NCBI GenBank assembly: GCA_016794785.1
Contig: JAEUHC010000021.1
Location: 1-64,000 of the forward strand
Length of the DNA: 64,000 bases
Reading direction: 5' to 3'
Source: Opitutaceae bacterium
GTDB taxonomy: Bacteria; Verrucomicrobiota; Verrucomicrobiia; Opitutales; Opitutaceae
The translations under genes were made by a program, and so were the position numbers. This document shows positions 50,537 through 59,437 of this stretch, piece after piece. The notes beneath the pieces are model-generated. The model ran no database searches. It saw only the letters and a program-made list of their open reading frames with translations, and had not been told where the DNA came from. The stretch's first letter is position 1, and the number at the start of each line of letters is the position of its first letter.

Positions 50537-53290
50537 ATGAACCTACCTCGCATTGTCGTCGCCACCGTCGCGGTTTTTGCCGTCTCTGCCCCCGTCTTCG
50601 CCGCCCAGCCGGCGAGTCCCCGTCCGACCGAGGAGGTCGTCGCCCTCTCGCCGTTCACCGTCTCCGACACCGATGACAAATCGTGGCAGGCCACGACCAC
50701 GCTGATCGGCAGCCGCACCAACCAGGAACTCATCAAGGTCCCGGTGAACGTGGACGTGATCACGTCGGAGTTCATGCGCGACCTCGGCGCCTTCAGCCTC
50801 GACGATGCGGCGGCGTTCGTCGCCGGCGTCACCGTCACGCCCCGCCTCGAGTCCCGCAACGACGAGCGTGTCAACTACCGCGGTCTCAGCACCGGCGGCA
50901 TCTCACGCAATTTCTTCCAGTGGTATGTCCCGTCGGACGCCTACAACGTCGAGCGCTACGATTTCGCCAAGGGCTCGAACTCGCTCATGTTCGGCGATTC
51001 CTCGCCCGGTGGCCAGGCCACGGTCTACACGAAGCGCGCGCGACCGCGGAACACGACCGAGTTCTTCGCGAGCTACGGCTCCTATGAGGCGTTCCGGTTC
51101 CAGCTGGATGTGAACCGCAAGCTGCACGAGAAATTATTCATGCGGGTGAACCTCGCGAACCGCCGCAACAAGACCTACGTCCGCACCACCAACGACGTCT
51201 TCCGCGCCGGCCACATCGCCTTCACCTACGAGCCGTTCAAGACCACGACCATCCGCATCGAGGGCGAGCGCGGCGAGACCCACCGCATCCGCGCCGACAG
51301 CGCGCTCGCCATCAACGATGTCGCCGCCGCCGGCCGCGGCTTCTCGACCAACAACCAGTGGTATTTCACCTCCGACGGCGAAATCATCCAGCGCACCTCC
51401 ACCAACCCTCCGCTCGCGATCGACCGCAGCGGGCCCTCGGGTAACCAGGTGTCGCTGCTCCAGGGCCAGACTCAGGCCGTGCGCCTGCCCAACGGGACGT
51501 TCCGGGAATTCAGCGGCTTCGACCAATACACCAACATGCTCGGCACGGTGGACTACAACAACCGCATCTTTAATGTGTTCAACGCCACGGTCGAGCAGCG
51601 CATCGGCAAGCTCTCGCTCGAGTTCGCCTACAACCAGCAGTTCCAGCACGAGGACCGGAACGACAACTCCTTCGGCACGAGCCAGACGCCGCCCGTGCTC
51701 AGCGTCGACGGCAGCGGCCGCCCCTACATCGACGCGGCGTTCGGCGGCGCGGCCTTCAAGGTCTTTGGCAACGTCGTGAAGGCCGGGCGCGTGGCCGCGG
51801 TTTATCCCTTCGACTTCGGCCGCTTCGGCAAACAGCTCCTCGTCGTCACCGCGCTGCACCAGAAGGACCTCAAGCTCTCCGAGCGCTTCGGGCTCTACAA
51901 CTCCGCCGCCCCCGGCCTCGCGGCGAGCAACGGCATCCGCTTTCGCGCCTACCTCGACGATCCGGCGTTCGGCACGACGAAGTTCTACGATCAATTCCTT
52001 ATTCCCAATTTGCCCAACACCCCGACCTTCAAGCCCGCGTTCTACCACAGCACGACGATCACCGGGCCGTTCGTGGACATCCGCTACGCGCGCACGCAGA
52101 CGGCCTCGCTTTCCGGCGACTACTTCAAGGGCCGCGTCAACACGCTGATCGGCGTGAGCTGGAACGCGGTCACGCGCAAGGTGCCGAAGGAGTCCGCCCA
52201 CGCGGTCGATGCCCGCGGCCACCACATCCACCCGGGCATGCCCGACGAGAACCCCGGCGCCTACGAATACGATCCGCGCTTTGATCTATCCGCCGTGAGC
52301 AAGATGGCGGGCCTCACCATCGAGGCCTGGCGCGGCGATTGGGCCCGCGTGATCGCGATCGGCTCGCAGTCGGAGTCGTTCAACTGGCAGTCGCGACAGG
52401 TCTTCTACGGCCCCGACATCGGGCCCGTGCGCGGCAAGACCAAGGAGGTCGGCCTCCGCTTCGAGCTGTTCAGGAAGCTCACCTACACCGTCTCGTTCTA
52501 CGACACCAAGCGCGTCAACGCCGCCTACGCGTGGCTGCCCGATGTGCTCAACCTCGCGTCGCTCGAAGACCTGATCAACCCGAACAACATCCTCCCCGGC
52601 GACCCGAAATACATCGAGGTCGTGAGCGGCCTGAACAACGAGCGCCGCACGGTGAACTCCAATGAACAATCGCGCGGCTTCGAGATGACGCTGCAAAGCC
52701 AGCGCTGGCTCGGCCTTCAATCGCGCGTCTCCTTTTCGAAGAACCGCGTGCGCGCGCAGGCCGATTTCTCGCAGTTCCGCGCCTACCTCACCGCCGCGGA
52801 GGAGCGCACCGCCGCGGCCAACCGCCCCGGCGGCGATCCCACCATGGCCGAGCTCCCCGCTGTGCTCGCCAACGCCCGCAATGTCCTCGGCTCAAACACG
52901 CTCACCGACGAGGTTGCCGGCCGTCGCAGCGTGCCCTACACGGGCAGCTTCGTGCTCGACTACCAGGTGCCCCGCGTGCGCGGGTTGCGCTTTGGCCTGA
53001 GCGGCATCTTCACGCCGGACTACAACGTCTACATCCGCGACGGCGTGACCTACCAGGCCGGCGCCTCGTTTCCGCTGAACGGCTACCTGCTCTACGACCG
53101 CCGCATCCTGCAAAACTACCAGACGACCTTCCGCCTCGGCGTGAGCAATATTTACGACGTCATGGTCGGCGACGGCCGCTACCGTGTCACCGGTGCGACA
53201 TCCTTCAACACCACCGCCGGCCGCCCGAACTTCATCTACCGCTACGCCGAGCCCACGACCTGGAGCTTCAGCATCACGACGCGGATGTGA
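50537..53290 (+). CDS. TonB-dependent receptor
   Basis: This 917-residue outer-membrane receptor has a signal peptide (MNLPRIVVATVAVFAVSAPV). The start segment VVALSPFTVSDTDDKSWQAT is followed by a plug domain (VPVNVDVITSEFMRDLG; VNYRGLSTGG, VERYDFAKGSNSLMFG) and a barrel that ends with the usual C-terminal aromatic strand (TTWSFSITTRM; last residues R-M rather than the classic F). Opitutaceae often carry many of these. It is followed by an amidohydrolase and a PL9-like gene on the same strand, so the locus may import and break down one type of plant or algal compound. Confidence 0.92.
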   Translation: MNLPRIVVATVAVFAVSAPVFAAQPASPRPTEEVVALSPFTVSDTDDKSWQATTTLIGSRTNQELIKVPVNVDVITSEFMRDLGAFSLDDAAAFVAGVTVTPRLESRNDERVNYRGLSTGGISRNFFQWYVPSDAYNVERYDFAKGSNSLMFGDSSPGGQATVYTKRARPRNTTEFFASYGSYEAFRFQLDVNRKLHEKLFMRVNLANRRNKTYVRTTNDVFRAGHIAFTYEPFKTTTIRIEGERGETHRIRADSALAINDVAAAGRGFSTNNQWYFTSDGEIIQRTSTNPPLAIDRSGPSGNQVSLLQGQTQAVRLPNGTFREFSGFDQYTNMLGTVDYNNRIFNVFNATVEQRIGKLSLEFAYNQQFQHEDRNDNSFGTSQTPPVLSVDGSGRPYIDAAFGGAAFKVFGNVVKAGRVAAVYPFDFGRFGKQLLVVTALHQKDLKLSERFGLYNSAAPGLAASNGIRFRAYLDDPAFGTTKFYDQFLIPNLPNTPTFKPAFYHSTTITGPFVDIRYARTQTASLSGDYFKGRVNTLIGVSWNAVTRKVPKESAHAVDARGHHIHPGMPDENPGAYEYDPRFDLSAVSKMAGLTIEAWRGDWARVIAIGSQSESFNWQSRQVFYGPDIGPVRGKTKEVGLRFELFRKLTYTVSFYDTKRVNAAYAWLPDVLNLASLEDLINPNNILPGDPKYIEVVSGLNNERRTVNSNEQSRGFEMTLQSQRWLGLQSRVSFSKNRVRAQADFSQFRAYLTAAEERTAAANRPGGDPTMAELPAVLANARNVLGSNTLTDEVAGRRSVPYTGSFVLDYQVPRVRGLRFGLSGIFTPDYNVYIRDGVTYQAGASFPLNGYLLYDRRILQNYQTTFRLGVSNIYDVMVGDGRYRVTGATSFNTTAGRPNFIYRYAEPTTWSFSITTRM

Positions 53291-53440
53291 GGCTTCGGCG
53301 CGGACGGGCCGATTTGATGGCGCGGGCCACCCGACGGGGTGGCCTGCGCTTTTCCACACGACGCCGTCGGCCTCCCTTGGATTCGCGACGGGCGGAGCAC
53401 TTGACCCTCGGACGCCGGGGCGTTGTCTCGCAGACATCCC

Positions 53441-54577
53441 ATGAACTCCGCCCCTCCCTCCTGCCGCGCGCTCGCGGTTCTGCTCGCGGCCGGCGTGGTC
53501 GCCGCCCTGCCGGTTCAAGCCCAGCCGCAACCGACCGCCCCACGCGCCCGGCCGCTGACCTTCGAGGAATACAATCCGGACTCGATGCTGAAGGTGCCGG
53601 GCCAGGAGATCACGCGCGCGAAATTTCCCTTCATCGATGCCCACAATCACCAGCGCCGGCATTCGCCCACGTCGCTCGCCGAGGTGGTGCGCGAGATGGA
53701 TGCGATGAACATGGCCATCATGGTCAACCTCAGCGGCGGCACGGGGCAGTCGTTGCGCGATCAGGTGCTGCTGAACGAGCGCGTCGCGCCGGGGCGGTTC
53801 GTCACGTTTGCCAACCTGAACTACGACGGCATCGACGACCCGCAGTGGGGCGCCCGCGCGGCAGCGCAGCTTGAGCGCGACGTCAAGGAAGGCGGCGCGC
53901 GTGGCCTGAAGATCGCGAAGAACGTCGGCATGACCCTGCGCGACAAGGCAGGGAAGCGCATTCCGACCAATGATCCGCGGTTCGATCCCGTCTGGGCCCG
54001 CGCTGGCGAGCTGGGCATTCCGGTGCTCATCCACACCGGCGAACCGCCGGCGTTCTTCCTGCCTGTGGACGCCAAGAACGAGCGCTGGCTCGAGCTCACC
54101 CTGCATCCCAGCCGCGGCCGCTTCGGCGACGACGTGCCGGAGTTCACCGCCCTGATGGCCGAGCAGCACGCCATCTTCCGGCGGCACCCCAAGACCACGT
54201 TCATCAGCGCGCACCTCGGCTGGTATGGCCACGACCTCGCATTCCTGGGCAAACTGTTGGACGAGATTCCCAACATGATGACCGAGCTCGGTGCCGTGAT
54301 CTACGAACCCGGCCGGCAGCCGCGGTTCGCGCGGGAGTTCTTCACCAAGTATCAGGACCGGATCCTCATCGGGAAGGACTCGTGGGTGCCGTCGGAATAC
54401 AAGACCTACTTCCGCGTGCTGGAGAGCAACGACGAGTATTTCCCCTACCACAAAAAATACCACGCCTTCTGGGCGATGTATGGCCTCGGCCTGCCGGACG
54501 CGGTGCTCAAGAAAGTCTATTACGAAAACGCCCTGCGCGTGATCCCCGGCTTGGACCGCACGCGCTTCCCTCGCTGA
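53441..54577 (+). CDS. Exported amidohydrolase (paralogue of the 8945-10048 protein)
   Basis: This 378-residue protein has a signal peptide (MNSAPPSCRALAVLLAAGVV). The TIM-barrel amidohydrolase core shows KFPFIDAHNHQRR (first-strand metal site, D-x-H-x-H-like), VLIHTGEP, TFISAHLGWYGHDL and ILIGKDSW. It is clearly related to the protein at 8945-10048, but here the first strand reads DAHNH instead of EVHSH. The ATG at 53441 (preceded by CATCCC) starts the signal. It lies 150 bp after a TonB receptor and could act on the imported substrate in the periplasm. Confidence 0.88.
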   Translation: MNSAPPSCRALAVLLAAGVVAALPVQAQPQPTAPRARPLTFEEYNPDSMLKVPGQEITRAKFPFIDAHNHQRRHSPTSLAEVVREMDAMNMAIMVNLSGGTGQSLRDQVLLNERVAPGRFVTFANLNYDGIDDPQWGARAAAQLERDVKEGGARGLKIAKNVGMTLRDKAGKRIPTNDPRFDPVWARAGELGIPVLIHTGEPPAFFLPVDAKNERWLELTLHPSRGRFGDDVPEFTALMAEQHAIFRRHPKTTFISAHLGWYGHDLAFLGKLLDEIPNMMTELGAVIYEPGRQPRFAREFFTKYQDRILIGKDSWVPSEYKTYFRVLESNDEYFPYHKKYHAFWAMYGLGLPDAVLKKVYYENALRVIPGLDRTRFPR

Positions 54578-54639
54578 ACGCGCGCGCGGGCGACGATGAG
54601 CTGCGGTTCGATCTGAGGATCGGGATCAACGTCTCGTCA

Positions 54640-54728
54640 TGCCAACCTCCGCTTACTTTTAGGCCTTTGTCATTGCGAGGCGCGCAGCTCCTCGCAATGA
54701 CAGTCCAAAAGCAAAGGGGCGTTGGTAT
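54640..54728. repeat. MITE-like element, TGTCATTGCGAGG family, copy 4
   Basis: The outer ends are TGCCAACCTCC and GGGGCGTTGGTAT, and the core CATTGCGAGGCGCGCAGCTC then CTCGCAATGACA is shortened. This copy keeps the outer ends seen in copy 1 (8741-8871) but has lost about 40 bp of the core. The rest of the 54578-54834 gap shows nothing else. Confidence 0.8.
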
Positions 54729-54834
54729 CATCTGGCCCGTGGCCGCCTTCGGTCCCGCCCAAGACAGAAGCGAAATAGACTGTCCGCTTCGGGCGGCGTC
54801 GTCGGCCGCCGGCGAGCCCCCCAGCCTCACGATC

Positions 54835-56118
54835 ATGAAACCCCGCTTCCGCCTTGGGTGGACCGTTCTCGTCGCCTTGCTCGCCTGGCAGCCAATCTCC
54901 GCCGCGGAATATTACGTCCATCCCGAAGGCAACGATGCCCACCCGGGGACCCTCGCGCAGCCGTTCGCCTCGGTCACGCGCGCGCAGGAGGCCGTCGCGC
55001 CGGGCGACACGGTTTGGATCCGCGGCGGCACCTACGTGTTCAGCGGCACCACGATCGCGATCGGCATTTTGCTCAACAAGAGCGGCCAAGAGGGAAAGCG
55101 CATCAACTACTGGGCGTATCGGGATGAGACGCCGGTGTTCGATTTCCATCAGCTCGCCACCCCAGTTCGCATTCGGGGCATCAGCGTCAAGGGCGACTGG
55201 CTGCACCTGCGCGGGCTGGAGGTTCGCGGCGTGCAGCAGATCCTGACCAACACGAACGAGTCGTGGGGCATCCGCGTCGAGGGCGGCAGCCACAATATTT
55301 TCGAACGGCTCAACCTGCACCACAACGAGGGCCCGGGATTCTTCATCGCCGACGGCGGCCACAACCTCGTCCTCAACTGCGATTCCCACCACAACTACGA
55401 TCCCGACAAAGGCGGGGAAAACGCCGACGGCTTCGGCGGCCACGCCCGGCAGGAGGGCAATGTTTTCCGCGGTTGCCGCGCGTGGGCCAACAGCGACGAC
55501 GGCTACGACCTGATCCACGCTCGCGGCGCGCACCGCATCGAGCACTGCTGGGCGTGGAGCAACGGCTTCGTGCCCGACACCACCCAGCGCGCGGGCAACG
55601 GCGGCGGCTTCAAGATGGGCGGCTGGCTGCTCAACCCCGCGCGTTTCCCCGGCCACATCGCCGTGCACGTGATCACGCACAGCCTGGCGTTCAACAACCG
55701 CGCCGAGGGCTTCAACGCCAACTACCACCCCGGCATGTTGCGTTTCTACAACAACACCGCGTTCAACAATCCCCGGCAATTCGACCTGAAGGTCGCGCCG
55801 CGGCTGACCAAGCCCGTCACGCACGTGCTGCGCAACAACGTCGCCCTCGGCGACGCCCCGCCACTGTCCGGCCACGAGCGCAATCCGCCCGACGATCAGT
55901 TCAACTCCTGGAACCTTGAGAATTTCACGGTCACCGCCGACGACTTCGTGAGCACCGATCCGATGGGCGCCGACGGCCCGCGCCCGCCGGATGGCAGCCT
56001 GCCCGACATCCCCTTCATGCGCCCCAAGCCCGGCAGCCGCCTGGTCAACGCCGGCATCTCGGTCGAGTTACCCTTCAAGGGATCAGCGCCTGATCTGGGG
56101 GCGTTCGAGGTGAAGTAG
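54835..56118 (+). CDS. PL9-like right-handed parallel beta-helix protein (pectate-lyase-like)
   Basis: This 427-residue protein has a signal peptide (MKPRFRLGWTVLVALLAWQP). It has the PL9-type start YYVHPEGNDAHPGTLAQPFA and GDTVWIRGGTY. Successive beta-helix coils are rich in Asn and His (HNIFERLNLHHNEGPGFFIA; NCDSHHNYD), with CRAWANSDDGYDLIHARG and AGNGGGFKMGGW, the PL9 catalytic-side region. It likely cuts pectic or uronate-rich polysaccharide by beta-elimination outside the cell. It is the last gene of the TonB receptor locus and is separated from the amidohydrolase by a repeat. Confidence 0.85.
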   Translation: MKPRFRLGWTVLVALLAWQPISAAEYYVHPEGNDAHPGTLAQPFASVTRAQEAVAPGDTVWIRGGTYVFSGTTIAIGILLNKSGQEGKRINYWAYRDETPVFDFHQLATPVRIRGISVKGDWLHLRGLEVRGVQQILTNTNESWGIRVEGGSHNIFERLNLHHNEGPGFFIADGGHNLVLNCDSHHNYDPDKGGENADGFGGHARQEGNVFRGCRAWANSDDGYDLIHARGAHRIEHCWAWSNGFVPDTTQRAGNGGGFKMGGWLLNPARFPGHIAVHVITHSLAFNNRAEGFNANYHPGMLRFYNNTAFNNPRQFDLKVAPRLTKPVTHVLRNNVALGDAPPLSGHERNPPDDQFNSWNLENFTVTADDFVSTDPMGADGPRPPDGSLPDIPFMRPKPGSRLVNAGISVELPFKGSAPDLGAFEVK

Positions 56119-56351
56119 CGCTGGCTGCGGTTCGGACATCAGCCGAGAGCGCCCCTGTCACACTCAATCCTTCCCCCTCGTTCTTCGCTGCGTTTTGAAG
56201 CACTAGGCTGGCGCCTACATTCGGCGTGAGCAAAAACCGGTTGCCGCATTGACGCGGCGCAGATGAGGAGAGTGATGACCGCCTTGCGTGGCGAGTGGAG
56301 CAGGGGCAGCGTGACTTGACGTTTGTGCAGTGTAATACCTCCTTATGTGCC

Positions 56352-56582
56352 ATGGCGACGACCACCACTACGCGTGAGTTCATCCGTGATTTTGCCCGAA
56401 TCAAAAAGGCCGCGTCCAACGGCCATGAAGTCATCGTGCGTGATCGACAGGGCCAGGCTTTTGTCTTTCGAGCCAAGAATGCGGGGCCCTCTCTCGGTGA
56501 ACAACTGGCTGATCTGCGCGGCGCGATTCGCACGGGCACCCGGGTGAAGAGCCTGCATGGTTTCGGTCGTAGTCGCGCGTGA
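56352..56582 (+). CDS. Phd/YefM-type antitoxin-like protein
   Basis: This 76-residue protein has TTTREFIRDFARIKKAASNG and HEVIVRDRQGQAFVFRAK, the DNA-binding fold of Phd/YefM-like antitoxins. A variable tail should bind the toxin. Its stop overlaps the GTG start of the PIN toxin by 4 bases. The start at 56352 lies inside TGCCATGG; an in-frame ATG at 56295 would add a region with no family match. Base composition is less GC-rich than the flanking genes, which fits a mobile island. Confidence 0.75.
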   Translation: MATTTTTREFIRDFARIKKAASNGHEVIVRDRQGQAFVFRAKNAGPSLGEQLADLRGAIRTGTRVKSLHGFGRSRA

Positions 56583-56974
56583 ATCCCATCGCGGACACCG
56601 GTCTGTTGGTGGGGTTTCTTGACGTCTCGGATCAGTATCACGAATGGGCCGCCGGTTGCTTCGGTGAACTGCGCACGGCCCTCACGACCTGCGAGGCCGT
56701 GATCGCCGAGACCGAATACCTCGCGCCCGGTTCCGGGCCTTTGCTGATGGAGATGGTGCGCCGCGGCACGCTGCGAATCTTCCCGTTGCTGCCTGCCGAT
56801 GCCGAGATCATCGGCACGATGATGAAGCGCTATCCCAAGATGCAGTTCGCCGATGCCTGCGTCGTCCGCTTGAGCGAGACTGTTGCCGACGCGGTGGTCT
56901 ACACGACTGACAAGCGGGATTTCTCGGTTTTCCGCCGCCATCGCAACCAAGCGATCAAGACGGTCACGCCGTAA
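56579..56974 (+). CDS. PIN-domain toxin (VapC-like)
   Basis: This 131-residue PIN nuclease has acidic sites at IADTGLLVGFLD (Asp6), CEAVIAETEYL (Glu), MQFADACVVRL (Asp) and VVYTTDKRDF (Asp), in the normal order. It probably cleaves RNA and is held back by the coupled upstream protein. GTG is used as start, overlapping the antitoxin stop by GTGA. No upstream operator can be recognised. Confidence 0.85.
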   Translation: MNPIADTGLLVGFLDVSDQYHEWAAGCFGELRTALTTCEAVIAETEYLAPGSGPLLMEMVRRGTLRIFPLLPADAEIIGTMMKRYPKMQFADACVVRLSETVADAVVYTTDKRDFSVFRRHRNQAIKTVTP

Positions 56975-57265
56975 TCCCTTCGGCCAGCCTCACTCGGTGC
57001 TCCGGGGCAAAGGGAAAAGACTATGGGAGGTTTTCCTGGAACATCTGACGCAAATACGAAGTCGCATTGGCTGATAGGTTAGTATCCCAAACCTGCTCTT
57101 GCCGTTGTCGGCTCATGTTACTGAAGTGGACCCCTTGGATTGGACAGGTGGGACGGTAAATTAAGCTATGGTTTCCGTGTGGAGGACAAGCCGATTGGCC
57201 GCTTCCGAGGACAGGAGCCGAAGAGCTTGCCGCAGGAAGCGGCCAATCGGCGGTGGTGCGAGCAC

Positions 57266-58129
57266 TCATTGGTTGATGGCCGCGGGAGCGAGGGCGCGGT
57301 AGGCTTCGCCAGGTGTTCCGCCCTCGTGGGCGGTGTGCGGCCGGCGCTCGTTGTAGAAGTGGAAGTAGGTGTCGAGTTGGGCGTGAGCGTCGACCAGCGA
57401 GCCGTAGCTCTTCAGGTAAAGCTCTTCATACTTCACCGTGCGCCACAGCCGCTCGACGAAGACGTTGTCGAGGCATCGGCCTTTGCCATCCATCGACAGT
57501 TTGATCCCGGCGGCCAGCAGCGGTTGGGTAAACTCCGCCGCAGTAAACTGGCAGCCTTGGTCCGTGTTGAAGATTTCCGGTGCGCCGTGCTGCGCGATGG
57601 CCCGCTGCACCGTCCGCACGCAGAAGCTGGCGTCGAGCGTGTTGCTCAGCTCCCACGCGAGCACGTAGCGGGTGTGCCAGTCGATGATCGCACAGAGGCA
57701 AATATTACCGCCGGGCATCGGGAGATAGGTGATGTCCATCGCCCAGACTTGATTGGGCCGGGTCACCTCCAGCTCCCGCAACAAATACGGATAGACCGGA
57801 TGCGCCCGGTGCGGCCGCGAGAGATTGGGCTTCGGACTCATCGCCTCCAGTCCCATCACCCGCATCAGCCGACGCACCCGCTTGCGGTTCACGCGGTGGC
57901 CCTGGCGCCGGAGCCACAGCGTCATCTGGCGCGAGCCAAAGAACGGATAGGCCAGATACGTCTCGTCGATCACCCGCATCAGCCGCGCGTTCGCATTCGA
58001 TTCGGACTGCCCGCGGTGATAGTAGCTGGAGCGCGGCAAGCCCAACAGGGCGCATTGCTCGGTCACCGGCAGCTTGGGATGGGCGGGTTCGATCATGCGG
58101 CGGCGCTCCTCAGTCCCCAAGCGGGCCAA
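57266..58129 (-). CDS. IS3-family transposase OrfB (DDE integrase)
   Basis: This 287-residue protein has an N-terminal HTH_21-like segment (LLGLPRSSYYHRGQSES). The DDE catalytic residues are in WAMDITYLPMPGG (D), EIFNTDQGCQFTAAEF (D) and DNVFVERLWRTVKYEE (E, the 35-residue spacing is normal), with the end FYNERRPHTAHEGGTPGEAY. The start codon would be TTG, because OrfB is normally made as a fusion with OrfA. Its frame is +1 relative to OrfA at a run of nine A (58131-58139). Confidence 0.92.
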   Translation of the reverse strand: MARLGTEERRRMIEPAHPKLPVTEQCALLGLPRSSYYHRGQSESNANARLMRVIDETYLAYPFFGSRQMTLWLRRQGHRVNRKRVRRLMRVMGLEAMSPKPNLSRPHRAHPVYPYLLRELEVTRPNQVWAMDITYLPMPGGNICLCAIIDWHTRYVLAWELSNTLDASFCVRTVQRAIAQHGAPEIFNTDQGCQFTAAEFTQPLLAAGIKLSMDGKGRCLDNVFVERLWRTVKYEELYLKSYGSLVDAHAQLDTYFHFYNERRPHTAHEGGTPGEAYRALAPAAINQ

Positions 58130-58403
58130 CTTTTTTTTTGAGCCATTCGAGCTGCATCTTCAGCAGACCGATCTCCTCGTAGAGTTCCTTCTCCCGGGCC
58201 TGCGCCTCCTGCGCGGCCCCATCCGGTGCACGCGAGAAGACCTCGGGCAGCCGTTCGCTCAGCTCCCTTTTCCACTGGCTCACCTGCGTCGGGTGCACCC
58301 CGTGCTTCGCCGCGATGGCATGCACCGGATCGATATTCTTGAGCGCTTCCAGCCCAACCTGGGCCTTCAGCGCGGGACTGTGCTGACGTCGTTTCTTGGA
58401 CAT
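58110..58403 (-). CDS. IS3-family transposase OrfA
   Basis: This 97-residue protein has an HTH domain (LKAQVGLEALKNIDPVHAIA, then AKHGVHPTQVSQWKRELSER) and a leucine-zipper-like coiled coil (EKELYEEIGLLKMQLEWLKK). It ends in KKKVGPLGD just after a nine-A run that could be the site of slippage to make the OrfAB fusion. Confidence 0.9.
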   Translation of the reverse strand: MSKKRRQHSPALKAQVGLEALKNIDPVHAIAAKHGVHPTQVSQWKRELSERLPEVFSRAPDGAAQEAQAREKELYEEIGLLKMQLEWLKKKVGPLGD

Positions 58404-59234
58404 GGGGATCGTTCGCTTGTGGGTTTACCGACACCCATCCCCGCTGTCCAATTTCCGGGGTCCACTTCATTACCTTTCACAGCGAGCCAAGGGGGCAAAT
58501 TATCCGGATAAAGGCCTCGTTGCCCCGCCGTGTGAGTGAGGCAACGGACTGAATGCTCGCGTCCGAAGATTCCGCCCGCGCGGCATTTCATCAACTCGCC
58601 GCTCAATTCGAGTGATTCTGACGCAGAATAAATTCTGTTTTTGGGCTTAGTGGAATCCATGACATGGGGGTGATAGTGCAGCCACTCAGGAGTGTCGCTG
58701 GCAGTTGGTGCGAGGAAGACATGCCCCACTTGGAGCCAACCCCAGATAACGTATCGATCCTTCCGGCGGTTGATCCAGCGATCCTCGGTTAGGATGACAT
58801 CGTCGAACCAGCCGTAGAAAAGAAAAGGTCCCCCACCGATACGTGGCATCTGTCCAGATGCGTTGCAGGACCGCCACTCTGTCCAAAGCTGGGTAACCAG
58901 CCTTCCTTCCTTTGAAACGCCTCCAAGTCCAAATCCGGATCGAGGTGCGCGTGGCGCTCAGGCACTCCTTCGCGATGATAGACTTCCAAAAATTTATCGA
59001 GCGTGGGGTAGCCCTGTTTTTTGAGAACGTGAGGCGTGATTTTGCTATGCGGTGCCTCTCTGTCCGAGCAGTCATGAATGGGAAGAGACTGAATTGATCC
59101 GTCTGGAAAGACTGGGCTTGGGCGACCGCCGAAACCCGAGTCCCAACCTTTGCGGCTGAAAATCACTTTCATAGTCTTAAAGAATGACCGGAAGTGACGT
59201 GGTTTGTGGAGGTCGATTTTGTCCCATTTATTCA

Positions 59235-59437
59235 ATGAGCATCACCGCGACAGTCGAAGATGGGAAGATTGTGCTGCCGGCGAATGCCCAGTGGCCGTCG
59301 GCACCGTCGTGCGCATCGAGCCCGTCGACGAGACCGTTCCGACGCTCTGGGAGACGCTCAAGGCTTTTGACGGCGTGGCCACGGACTTGCCGCGCGATCT
59401 CGCGGCCCACCTCAGATCGTCGCTTGCATCTCGGTGA
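59235..59437 (+). pseudogene. Frameshifted orphan antitoxin-like gene
   Basis: The frame from ATG 59235 reads MSITATVEDGKIVLPANAQW, the usual start of small beta-rich antitoxins that pair with PIN toxins (DUF104-like or AbrB-like). At about 59300 one G is missing. The next frame continues GTVVRIEPVDETVPTLWETL to a stop at 59437. No toxin gene follows; the DUF1552 gene lies on the other strand and overlaps its end. It is probably a remnant of a second toxin-antitoxin pair. Confidence 0.6.

Larger units (their letters stand above)
57122..58469 (-). mobile_element. IS3-family insertion sequence with a TTAC target duplication
   Basis: The ends are imperfect inverted repeats: TGAAGTGGACCCCTTGGATT at 57122 and, at 58469 reading inward, TGAAGTGGACCCCGGAAATT. 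The 4-base direct repeat TTAC flanks the element (57118-57121 and 58470-58473). It carries orfA and orfB. A 16-bp hairpin (CCGATTGGCCGCTTCC with GGAAGCGGCCAATCGG, 57191-57250) lies downstream of orfB and may end its transcript. The length is 1348 bp. Confidence 0.9.
57021..59172 (-). pseudogene. Nmad3-like gene, broken by a frameshift and by an IS3-family insertion
   Basis: Reading from ATG 59172 gives MKVIFSRKGWDSGFGGRPSP, then LEVYHREG and GWLPSFGQS, as in Nucleotide-modification-associated domain 3. At the A/T run 58817-58826 the frame breaks (one base missing). The next frame continues LFYGWFDDVILTEDRW, YVIWGWLQVGHVF and LYPDNLPPWLAVKGN up to the insertion site. The C-terminal remnant is at 57021-57121 (SRQRQEQVWDTNLSANATSY). 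Removing the IS and one copy of its 4-base target repeat joins KGN to MSRQRQ in frame. The gene was therefore intact before these two events. Its role was probably DNA base modification. Confidence 0.75.

Noticed and set aside
52892..54463. 523-codon minus-strand frame across the second TonB receptor end and the amidohydrolase
   Set aside because: It crosses two real plus-strand genes and an intergenic gap, and shows no motif. It is a composition artefact.
57140..58141. 333-codon plus-strand frame through the IS element
   Set aside because: It is antisense to the transposase OrfB, which has the full DDE set.
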